From a bacterium (GTDB lineage Bacteria; Campylobacterota; Campylobacteria; Campylobacterales; Sulfurovaceae): a stretch of DNA of 61,800 nt. The notes beneath the pieces were generated by a model, which saw nothing but the letters and a program-made list of their open reading frames with translations, had not been told where the DNA came from and did not search any database. Positions 54,605-61,800 of this stretch are shown piece after piece. The translations under genes and the position numbers were made by a program. Where the stretch lies: NCBI GenBank assembly GCA_018822805.1, contig JAHJJU010000060.1, positions 1 to 61,800 on the forward strand. Reading direction: 5' to 3'. The number at the start of each line of letters is the position of its first letter. Position 1 is the first letter of the stretch.

Positions 54605-55306
54605 ATGGCAACATACAGTAGAGGTAATCATCTTGTGACAAACATTGATATTGTAGGTATGACAGAGCATCATGGGCTATATATTGGTAATGGTGAAGTG
54701 ATACATCTAAGTAGAAAAGGTGGTGGTGTACTTTGTACCTCTTTGTCATATTTTTCTGATGGTAATAGTATTCGTGTGAAGCGACAAGCATCTAATCCTA
54801 GTGAGGCTATTAGTAGAGCAAAGGAGTATGTTGGTGAGGAGGGATATTGTCTTTTTTCTAATAACTGTGAGCAGTTTGTTAACTATTGTATTAAAGGTAA
54901 AAAGAGTTCCAATCAAGTAAGCAATACGGCACATGGAGTAGCTCATGGAGCAGCTAGAGTAGGCGTATTAGGTGGAAATGTAGCCAAAGTTGCTGGAAGT
55001 ACATTGGGTGTTGTGACCATAGCTTCTACAGGTGCTAAATATGTGGGGGAGTACATAGGATTACCTGATAGTGTTAATACGGTTGTAGGATCTGTTGGAG
55101 ACTTGGTTGCTAAACCATTAGAGTCTGCTGTTGTGGGAGTGTTTGATACGGTAGGTAGTACTTTTGATAAGTTAAGTGATGGTGAGGTATTGGATGCTGG
55201 AGCAGAACTTATAGGTGGTACGATAAATACAGTCATAGATGTGGTCTCGGCACCTATTGAGGTGGTAGGAGATGTTTTTAGTGCTATTGGCTCATGGTTT
55301 GATTAA
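54605..55306 (+). CDS. LRAT-domain protein (NlpC/P60-like thiol enzyme) with hydrophobic tail
   Basis: 233 residues. The N-terminal half (about 1-105) has the LRAT fold marks: EHHGLYIGNGEVIHL (catalytic His) and FSNNCEQFVNYC (catalytic Cys in the NCExFV motif). LRAT-family enzymes are acyltransferases or phospholipases acting on membranes. The C-terminal half (about 110-233) is rich in Gly, Ala and Val, with amphipathic or membrane-binding stretches such as AGSTLGVVTIASTGAKYVGEY. Under a CRISPR-island promoter and after a small membrane peptide, it may be a lipid-attacking effector, though this has not been shown. AAGGAC precedes the ATG. Confidence 0.75.
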   Translation: MATYSRGNHLVTNIDIVGMTEHHGLYIGNGEVIHLSRKGGGVLCTSLSYFSDGNSIRVKRQASNPSEAISRAKEYVGEEGYCLFSNNCEQFVNYCIKGKKSSNQVSNTAHGVAHGAARVGVLGGNVAKVAGSTLGVVTIASTGAKYVGEYIGLPDSVNTVVGSVGDLVAKPLESAVVGVFDTVGSTFDKLSDGEVLDAGAELIGGTINTVIDVVSAPIEVVGDVFSAIGSWFD

Positions 55307-55362
55307 TGGGAGCAATAGAAAATTAATTAAATTAAAAAAATAGTTTAAATAATATTTCAACT

Positions 55363-55394
55363 AGACACCTTTTGTCCTTTTCTTTTCCTATACT
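55363..55394 (+). promoter_or_regulatory. Shared CRISPR-island promoter, copy 4 (upstream of cas2-RT-cas1)
   Basis: AGACACCTTTTGTCC, 11 bases, TATACT, 28 bases before the ATG of the 179-residue gene. The next genes follow closely, so cas2 and RT-cas1 are probably transcribed from here. Confidence 0.75.
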
Positions 55395-55421
55395 TCTCTT
55401 ATCAAAACAGAGGATAAAATT

Positions 55422-55961
55422 ATGAAATATGAACATTTGGTTTTATGGGAAACCCTGCACACTGAGACGGTTACTTGTAGAGCTGAACGGGCATATTTGG
55501 CTGATGAGGTTTTTACAATGCTTCAAAATGCTTATAAGAACGTGCAAGGTGGATTACACTTTTCTTGTGCTGATGAACTTGTGAGCAACACGGCTGTTTG
55601 GAAGGTGATTTATTATCAAGAGAATATTGTTGGTGTGGTGGTTTATAAGGCAAAGAGAGGATTGAAAATGGTTGCATTGGCACTGTCACATCAGCTTAAT
55701 CGACCTCTTAAAGAGCATACTAAGACCATGCTCTCTTATTTGTTTAAAATAACGTTTAACAACACATGGATGGAAGTGAGTGAATCTGCTGAACGTTTTA
55801 TTGTTGCCAATGGTGGGGCGAAGTATTTTATTTCAAATAGCCATGCACAGAAGCTTACAGGCAAAGAGATTGTTATGCTTTGTGATGATGGATACCATTA
55901 TAAACGGGTTATTAATGGGGTACTTAAGACCAAGGTTATGGTGGGTAACCCTAAATTTTAA
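55422..55961 (+). CDS. Unknown protein (179 aa) in the adaptation operon
   Basis: A soluble protein with alternating strands and helices. VWKVIYYQENIVGVVVYKAKRGLKMVALALS followed by a helix resembles a GNAT acetyltransferase core, but I cannot see a sure acetyl-CoA loop. The C terminus is basic. No CRISPR family is recognised. It is the first gene after shared promoter 4 and is followed after 10 bases by a 40-residue basic protein and then cas2 and RT-cas1. A role in adaptation is possible by position only. Confidence 0.65.
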   Translation: MKYEHLVLWETLHTETVTCRAERAYLADEVFTMLQNAYKNVQGGLHFSCADELVSNTAVWKVIYYQENIVGVVVYKAKRGLKMVALALSHQLNRPLKEHTKTMLSYLFKITFNNTWMEVSESAERFIVANGGAKYFISNSHAQKLTGKEIVMLCDDGYHYKRVINGVLKTKVMVGNPKF

Positions 55962-55971
55962 AGGAGAAATA

Positions 55972-56094
55972 ATGAAAGTGAGAAATTTTCATAAATTGGC
56001 TATTGTTCGTAGAGAGGCAAGGGGAAATACTACTACTGTTCCCTCTAAAAAAGTTTATCGGCGTAAAGTAAAGCATTTGAAACGCTTTGAATAA
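55972..56094 (+). CDS. 40-residue basic protein upstream of cas2
   Basis: MKVRNFHKLAIVRREARGN then TTTVPSKKVYRRKVKHLKRFE: about one third of residues are Lys or Arg, so it probably binds nucleic acid. A strong AAGGAG lies six bases before the ATG. It sits 10 bases after the 179-residue gene and 36 before cas2. I know no family for it. A helper of RT-Cas1/Cas2 is one possible role. Confidence 0.6.
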   Translation: MKVRNFHKLAIVRREARGNTTTVPSKKVYRRKVKHLKRFE

Positions 56095-56130
56095 AGGCAG
56101 TTTTGATAGAATATTTATAAAAGGTTTTAA

Positions 56131-56409
56131 ATGAAACTCCTTTTAACCTACGACATCAGCAACACTAAAAATAGAACCAAAGTCGCCACGTTATTAGAGA
56201 GCTACGGCTACCGTGTTAACTTCTCTGTGTTTGAGTTAGATATTAAAAAGCCAAAGCTTGAAGCGTTGTTAAAGAGCATAAAAAAGTTATGTGACAAGCA
56301 TGACTCTGTTCGCATTTATGCTTTCTCAGCAGATACCATTGAAAAGTCGTATGATTTAAATCCTAAACGACCCAATCCATTTGAAAAAAAGAGTAGCTAT
56401 GTTAACTAA
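56131..56409 (+). CDS. cas2: Cas2
   Basis: 92 residues with the ferredoxin-like Cas2 fold: MKLLLTYDISNTKNRTKVATLLESYG (first strand with the conserved Asp) and RVNFSVFELDI, then VRIYAFSADTIEKSYDL. It forms the adaptation complex with Cas1, here the RT-Cas1 fusion, whose start overlaps the cas2 end by 11 bp. Confidence 0.95.
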   Translation: MKLLLTYDISNTKNRTKVATLLESYGYRVNFSVFELDIKKPKLEALLKSIKKLCDKHDSVRIYAFSADTIEKSYDLNPKRPNPFEKKSSYVN

Positions 56410-58603
56410 AAAATTTGATAAACTCTTTTCAAACAAAAATCTTTTAAGCACATTAGAACTTTATAAAAAGACAAGAGGGTACAGTGAGGTAAAAGAGCTG
56501 ATAGTCTCTGGTGAGTTTCTTAAAAGTTTGAATAAAGGGTTTATACCAGACCCCATGAGTGGGTTTGAAGTACCAAAGAGCAATGGAGAGATGCGTAAAC
56601 TCGCTCAAGCTTCTATAACCTCTAAAGTGGTTCAAAAGATTATTGCCGAAGCACTTTTAGATGCTGTCAAGCTCAATAACAAATCTTACGCTTTTCGTAA
56701 AGGAAAAGGTGTGTTAAAAGCTGTTAATCGGACTAAAGATTTTCTAAAAAAATACTCATATATTGCTAAGGCTGATGTCAATGATTTTTTTGATAGTATC
56801 AATCAAGAGAAGCTCTTAATTGTTCTAAAGAGGGTGATAGCTGACAAAAAAATTATTATGCTTATCTCGCTGTTTCTAAAAAATGGGATGATGAAGCAGA
56901 ATGAGTGGGTAGACAAAAGCCAAGGGGTCTACCAAGGTGATGTCCTCTCTCCTGTCTTGTCTAATCTTTATCTGCACAGTTTTGACCAAGCCTTAGAGTC
57001 TAAAGGGATAGACTTTGTACGCTTTGCTGATGATATGCTCTTTTTTAGCAAAAGTGAAAAAGAGGCTAAAAAGGTTTTGACTATTGCTACGGTATATCTT
57101 AAAGCTCTTGATTTAAAATTTGGTGAAGATAAAAGTTATTTAGCCAGTGTAGAAAACGGTTTTGAGTTTTTAGGATTACGCTTTAAAGGTGAAACGATTC
57201 AGATGGACAATGAGCGTTTTCAAAAGAAACTTTCGACACTTTCTCAAAAAACTAAAAAGCAAAATCTTGAACAATCTATAACGTTTGTAAATGAATATTT
57301 GCTAGGAATTCGTCATTATTATTTTAAAGTCTTAAGTGACAAGCATCAACTCATACTGATAGCTGAACATATCGATGAGATATTGGTCAAAAAGATAGCT
57401 TTAGCCAAAAAAAGTAAAGAGATAAATAAAAAATCAAAGTTTATTCAAATCTTGGTAGAGCTTCAAGACTTAGAACATAACACCCAAGAAGAGAAACAGA
57501 AACACGCCCACAATCTGGTCGCACGAGCCTACGAAGCCATCACCCTAGAGAAGCCACTTGAAAATGCTGAAAAGAAGATGGTAAAGAAAAAGAGCAACTT
57601 TCTGCAAGAGCAGATAAAAAGCTCCGAGATTATTTTGAACCGTTTTGGGTTGTATGTGAGTATGAGCAAAGGTAAGATTGTGGTCAAAGAGTATGGGAAG
57701 GTGATTCAGACTTCACCTGTGAACTGGGTAACACGCCTTATTGTTATGACCAAAGGGGTGTCGCTCTCTTCTAATCTAATTTTAGAGTGCAGCAAACGCA
57801 AGATAGACATCGACTTTATAGAGAAAAGCAAACCCTATGCTCAGATAACCTATTTTGAAAACATCAGTAATGAGCTTCATCTCAAACAGATAGATATGAA
57901 AAATAGCAAAAAAGGGCTAAAGACAGCAACCTCTATCATCAAAGCAAAGATGAAAAATCAGATAAATCTTATAAAGTACTATTCGCGTTATCGTGAGCGT
58001 GAAGATATAGAGACTTTTAAAGAGTTAGAACGCTCTATTGAACAGATGGAGGGGATAGCTAACAAGATAAAAAATGCCAAAGATGTTCCTGCATTGATGG
58101 GGTATGAGGGTAGCCTTTCGGTGCTATACTGGAAATCATTTGGTATTTTAATCGATAATCGTCAGTTTAAACGAGAGACTTTGAATGCTCCTGATGCTAT
58201 TAATCAGTCACTCAACTATGGGTATGCATTTATTTACCATAGAGTTCAGTCGGCTCTACTTAAAACTGGTGTCAATATCTACCATTCATTTCTACACACC
58301 TCTCAAGCTAACAAACCGACACTAGTTTTTGATATGGTGGAGTTGTTTCGTCAAATGGTAGTCGATAGAGAGATAATTTCTATTTTGAATCATGGAACAG
58401 CGTTGCATTCAAGTAAGGGGCGTTTGACCAAAAAGAGCGTTAAAGTGATTACCGAAAATGTACAAGAGCGATTAGCCACCCCAACCAAGTGGCGAAAAGG
58501 GAAGTATAAAATTGTCACCATTATCGATGAACAGGCGTTGGAGCTTTCGCATGTAATTAAGGGTATAAAGCCTAATTTTAAGGGCTTTGTGGGGCGTTTT
58601 TGA
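56399..58603 (+). CDS. cas1: Reverse transcriptase-Cas1 fusion
   Basis: 734 residues from ATG 56399 (a TTG six codons upstream is a weaker start). The RT domain (about 45-300) has KSYAFRKGKGV, IAKADVNDFFDSI (motif A, D126), GVYQGDVLSPVLSNLYLH (motif B) and VRFADDMLFFS (catalytic FADD 209-212). After a helical linker the Cas1 domain (about 405-734) keeps its metal ligands: E570 in MGYEGSLSVLYW, H633 in YHSFLHTSQ and D645 in LVFDMVELFR. Such fusions can integrate spacers from RNA as well as DNA. There is no Cas6 domain at the N terminus, unlike some relatives. The CRISPR leader follows. Confidence 0.96.
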   Translation: MLTKKFDKLFSNKNLLSTLELYKKTRGYSEVKELIVSGEFLKSLNKGFIPDPMSGFEVPKSNGEMRKLAQASITSKVVQKIIAEALLDAVKLNNKSYAFRKGKGVLKAVNRTKDFLKKYSYIAKADVNDFFDSINQEKLLIVLKRVIADKKIIMLISLFLKNGMMKQNEWVDKSQGVYQGDVLSPVLSNLYLHSFDQALESKGIDFVRFADDMLFFSKSEKEAKKVLTIATVYLKALDLKFGEDKSYLASVENGFEFLGLRFKGETIQMDNERFQKKLSTLSQKTKKQNLEQSITFVNEYLLGIRHYYFKVLSDKHQLILIAEHIDEILVKKIALAKKSKEINKKSKFIQILVELQDLEHNTQEEKQKHAHNLVARAYEAITLEKPLENAEKKMVKKKSNFLQEQIKSSEIILNRFGLYVSMSKGKIVVKEYGKVIQTSPVNWVTRLIVMTKGVSLSSNLILECSKRKIDIDFIEKSKPYAQITYFENISNELHLKQIDMKNSKKGLKTATSIIKAKMKNQINLIKYYSRYREREDIETFKELERSIEQMEGIANKIKNAKDVPALMGYEGSLSVLYWKSFGILIDNRQFKRETLNAPDAINQSLNYGYAFIYHRVQSALLKTGVNIYHSFLHTSQANKPTLVFDMVELFRQMVVDREIISILNHGTALHSSKGRLTKKSVKVITENVQERLATPTKWRKGKYKIVTIIDEQALELSHVIKGIKPNFKGFVGRF

Positions 58604-59033
58604 TACAAAACAATTTACAAACTTTTTTGCTAAGTTTATTTTAAGCTAAAATCGAAGAGAAGCCTACTATTTCGGGCTTCTCTTTTTTTGCCTCTATTTC
58701 AAAAAGTTTGTAAGTCTCACTTTTTTTAAAAAACTTTTGAGACTTACAAACTTTTATTTTTTTTTAAGTTTTAAGTGCCTATTTTTCGGGGGTTGCGAAA
58801 CTTAGATGTAGCTAAAAGTTTGTAAGTCTTAAAAATCAGCCATAGCCTAAAGAGAGTTACAAACTTTTTTTGAGTAACAAATCCCTAAATCTAGGGACTT
58901 TAAGAAAAAAACAAGCCAAGTTGGTGTATAGTTTTTCATAGACTTACAAACTTTTTGTAAAAGCTCCATAAAATAACACTGTTAAGATAATTAATAGTTT
59001 CACATATTTTTAATACTGCCCAGCTTATGGGCT
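58604..59033 (+). promoter_or_regulatory. CRISPR leader region with inverted motif family
   Basis: A 430-bp gene-free region between RT-cas1 and the first repeat. After the terminator it is AT-rich. It has six copies of a motif with core AAAGTTTGTAA (or reverse TTACAAACTTT): near 58615, 58701, 58739, 58814, 58856 and 58940, in both orientations. Copies two and three form a perfect 17-bp inverted repeat (58702-58718, 58739-58755). A small hairpin GCCCA/TGGGC (59018-59032) touches the first repeat. The array promoter must lie here, but I cannot place it with confidence. Confidence 0.65.
58657..58690 (+). terminator. Intrinsic terminator after RT-cas1
   Basis: 8-bp stem GAGAAGCC/GGCTTCTC with loop TACTATTTCG, followed by a run of seven T. 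It lies about 55 bases after the RT-cas1 stop and separates the operon from the CRISPR leader. Confidence 0.8.
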
Positions 59034-61666
59034 ATTCACAAACCAATGACCCGACTTAGGGGATTGAAACGTTTTCCGAAAATTTTTAGCATTATAAATC
59101 CTTTAAGATTCACAAACCAATGACCCGACTTAGGGGATTGAAACAAAATTCTGATTTTGTGGAAAAGTATCTGTCACCAATATTCACAAACCAATGACCC
59201 GACTTAGGGGATTGAAACTTTTGTAATAGACTTTGGAACTAATATCTTATTTACTTTATTCACAAACCAATGACCCGACTTAGGGGATTGAAACGCTTTT
59301 CCTCAAACTTATCGATTTCTCGAGAAGTTTTCTGTATTCACAAACCAATGACCCGACTTAGGGGATTGAAACATATCTTTTGATATCCTCTTGGATACTG
59401 CTTCATAACAATTCACAAACCAATGACCCGACTTAGGGGATTGAAACTTGATTTTACGGTAGTTCTAGGTTACGATCATTCAATATATTCACAAACCAAT
59501 GACCCGACTTAGGGGATTGAAACATAAAATTGGTAGATCACTAACTCTAAATATTAGAGTAGTTTCTTCATTCACAAACCAATGACCCGACTTAGGGGAT
59601 TGAAACCAATTTCCATTTTTACAGGGTTAGAGACTACCTTTCTGCTTTATTCACAAACCAATGACCCGACTTAGGGGATTGAAACCTACTTCTTCATTCA
59701 TTTTATTTCCTTATATAAATTCACAAACCAATGACCCGACTTAGGGGATTGAAACGTACCATCGCTGATACTATTAAAAACACTCCTTCACGTATTCACA
59801 AACCAATGACCCGACTTAGGGGATTGAAACGAAGAACTTTAATTTTTCTTCGATACTCCCACTTATTCACAAACCAATGACCCGACTTAGGGGATTGAAA
59901 CTTCTTTATCTGTTTCAGATTCGGAGAAGTAGAACTTTGATTCACAAACCAATGACCCGACTTAGGGGATTGAAACGATTATAGCCAGTCCATCAGTCAT
60001 GTACAATCCTTATTCACAAACCAATGACCCGACTTAGGGGATTGAAACGAGTGGTAGTAAGCCTCATAATCTATTCTGTAGCTGTATTATTCACAAACCA
60101 ATGACCCGACTTAGGGGATTGAAACCTTGAATGTACCATAGTACTTGTACCCACCACGCATTCACAAACCAATGACCCGACTTAGGGGATTGAAACTCAG
60201 ACGTGAGATTATCCATGTTTTTAATGGCTTTAATCTCTATTCACAAACCAATGACCCGACTTAGGGGATTGAAACAATTTACTTAGATTACCAAATGACT
60301 CTGGTATAGATTCACAAACCAATGACCCGACTTAGGGGATTGAAACACGTCAATGCGTTCTATATCGTCTAGCTTACTTATTCACAAACCAATGACCCGA
60401 CTTAGGGGATTGAAACATTTCAGTCATCGGTCTTGCTAACAGTTCCATAATATTCACAAACCAATGACCCGACTTAGGGGATTGAAACTAGTAAGCCTCA
60501 TAATCTATTTTATAGTCGTATTGTATTCACAAACCAATGACCCGACTTAGGGGATTGAAACTCATCCCAATCATACCTGAAAGGGTCCTTAAGCATTACG
60601 GCATTCACAAACCAATGACCCGACTTAGGGGATTGAAACTCAGAAGCTTCTATTGACTTAATGCCAGATAGTCTTCTTATTCACAAACCAATGACCCGAC
60701 TTAGGGGATTGAAACCCATAGTACCTGTACCCTGAACGTATTTCACCCCAGTCGTAGATTCACAAACCAATGACCCGACTTAGGGGATTGAAACATAGAA
60801 ATATATTTCTCTCCCACTTTCACGACTTCTCTATTTATTCACAAACCAATGACCCGACTTAGGGGATTGAAACATAGTACTTGTACCCACCACGCATTTC
60901 ACCCCAATCATAATTCACAAACCAATGACCCGACTTAGGGGATTGAAACGACGTACCCTCATAAATGATAGAACCAAATAAATTCACAAACCAATGACCC
61001 GACTTAGGGGATTGAAACTAGCTTTAGCATGGATGGTCTTACGAGTCTCTGCATATTCACAAACCAATGACCCGACTTAGGGGATTGAAACAGCTAAGGC
61101 ATTGATACCTTTATATGTCTCACCAAATACATTCACAAACCAATGACCCGACTTAGGGGATTGAAACGAGTTATCTCTCATTGCGTACGGATTACCTAAA
61201 GATTCACAAACCAATGACCCGACTTAGGGGATTGAAACGTTTAGCTTCATCATCTTTAGTTATTGGTTTAATACCAGATATTCACAAACCAATGACCCGA
61301 CTTAGGGGATTGAAACTTGTTACCAGTCCATTTCTCCTTAATGCCAATCGGGAGATTCACAAACCAATGACCCGACTTAGGGGATTGAAACCGTCTGGTG
61401 CTCCTCATGTATGTCCACTATATCAAATATTCACAAACCAATGACCCGACTTAGGGGATTGAAACATCATAAATCTTAGTTCATCCATATTCCAATCTAT
61501 TACAATATGACCCGATTTTTAGGGGATTGAAACTTGCCCCAAGAACAGGGCTTATGAGTTGTTCGTTATTACAATATGACCCGATTTTTAGGGGATTGAA
61601 ACTTTCTCTAAAACTTTTAATCTCACCTCTTTACTGATTACAATATGACCCGATTTTTAGGGGATT
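59034..61666 (+). CRISPR. CRISPR array: 33 canonical plus 3 variant repeats, 35 spacers
   Basis: The canonical 37-bp repeat starts ATTCACAAACCAATG and ends AGGGGATTGAAAC; 33 copies run from 59034 to 61465. The ATTGAAAC end gives the usual 8-base crRNA handle and sets transcription left to right, away from RT-cas1. Three leader-distal copies are of a second 35-bp type that starts ATTACAATATGACCCGA (61499-61533, 61568-61602, and 61637-61666). The last is cut short after GGGGATT by a dispersed element. Spacers run from 32 to 46 bp; such loose lengths fit type III systems. Several spacers are related to one another. I saw no spacer match inside this window. Confidence 0.98.
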
Positions 61667-61797
61667 TTATACACAACAAACATTAATTTTATGCCAACAA
61701 AGGGCAGAGACATGGCTCTGCCCCTACGGGTTCAATAGGTTGTAGAGATTTTTTAACCTATGCGACCTGTAGGGGTCAAGCCATGTCTTGACCCTTT
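61664..61797 (+). repeat. Composite REP-like dispersed element, copy 2
   Basis: Near-identical to the element at 50781-50918, same orientation, with about five differences over 130 bp. Hairpin units are at 61702-61728 (GGGCAGAG/CTCTGCCC + CTACG) and 61769-61794 (GTAG + GGGTCAAG/CTTGACCC). Its left edge removes the last five bases of the final CRISPR repeat. Confidence 0.8.
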
Positions 61798-61800
61798 GCC

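Noticed and set aside
56095-56130. Possible fifth copy of the island promoter directly before cas2
   Set aside because: GGCAGTTTTGATAG is only loosely similar and the spacing to TATAAA is not conserved.
61181-61444. Open frame of 87 codons within the CRISPR array
   Set aside because: It translates the repeat (IHKPMTRLRGLK recurring) and spacers; it is an artefact of the array.
1-61800. tRNA, rRNA or tmRNA genes
   Set aside because: No cloverleaf with conserved T-loop or ribosomal RNA sequence was recognised on either strand; a covariance-model scan would be decisive.

Overview
The window is about 62 kb of AT-rich chromosome from a Campylobacterota (epsilonproteobacterial) organism, probably a Sulfurimonas/Sulfurovum/Arcobacter-like lineage. 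The main clue is the block lpxC - tsaB-like - thrB - ylxR - infB - rbfA - rimP (8.0-14.2 kb), a gene order I know from Campylobacter and its relatives. Other housekeeping genes are ribD, uvrC, nadB, nhaD and guaA. No rRNA or tRNA genes were recognised.

Layout. 0.1-3.4 kb: accessory genes (small secreted protein, XRE regulator with two operator-like sites, primase-helicase of the TOTE type, DUF6155-like protein). 3.5-7.7 kb (minus strand): a sugar PTS (HPr-EI fusion and a NagE-like EIICB) and an MsrB-MsrA fusion. 8.0-15.3 kb: conserved core genes. 15.4-20.9 kb: a multicomponent phosphorelay (PAS protein, Hpt protein, large hybrid kinase, single REC). 21-26.3 kb: uvrC, a DciA-like gene, a tiny lipoprotein, nadB and nhaD. 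26.4-34.1 kb: a type I restriction system (hsdM, UPF0175 protein, hsdS, hsdR) followed by a DUF4143 ATPase. 34.2-40.6 kb: guaA, two secreted proteins, a KefB-like antiporter and a DUF2238 protein.

40.7-61.7 kb is a large type III-D-like CRISPR-Cas island. The interference operon is cas6, an HD-less cas10 with an intact GGDD, cas7, a cas5 (csx10) with a Cas11-like tail, a double cas7, a csx19-like gene and a large TIGR03986-type RAMP gene. Downstream are a membrane-anchored CARF-like protein, the remains of a CARF-HEPN nuclease, an HD phosphohydrolase, a Csx20-like protein, an intact Csx1-family CARF-HEPN nuclease, a WYL regulator, a 30-residue membrane peptide, an LRAT-domain protein, two unknown genes, cas2 and an RT-Cas1 fusion. 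The array has 33 canonical 37-bp repeats followed by three repeats of a second type; the last is cut off by a dispersed element.

The main new observation is a shared promoter signature, a GACA-N5-TGTC dyad followed at fixed spacing by TATAMT, in front of four transcription units of the island: HD; csx20-csx1-WYL; small TM peptide-LRAT; unknown-unknown-cas2-RT-cas1. This suggests that the WYL protein or a similar factor controls adaptation and accessory effectors together. The promoter of the interference operon lacks this signature. Other points of interest are the membrane CARF protein, the LRAT protein under the same control, a family of inverted motifs in the CRISPR leader, groups of related spacers antisense to open frames, and REP-like GTAG-hairpin elements. 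Two of the latter are inserted in frame inside the PTS enzyme I gene.
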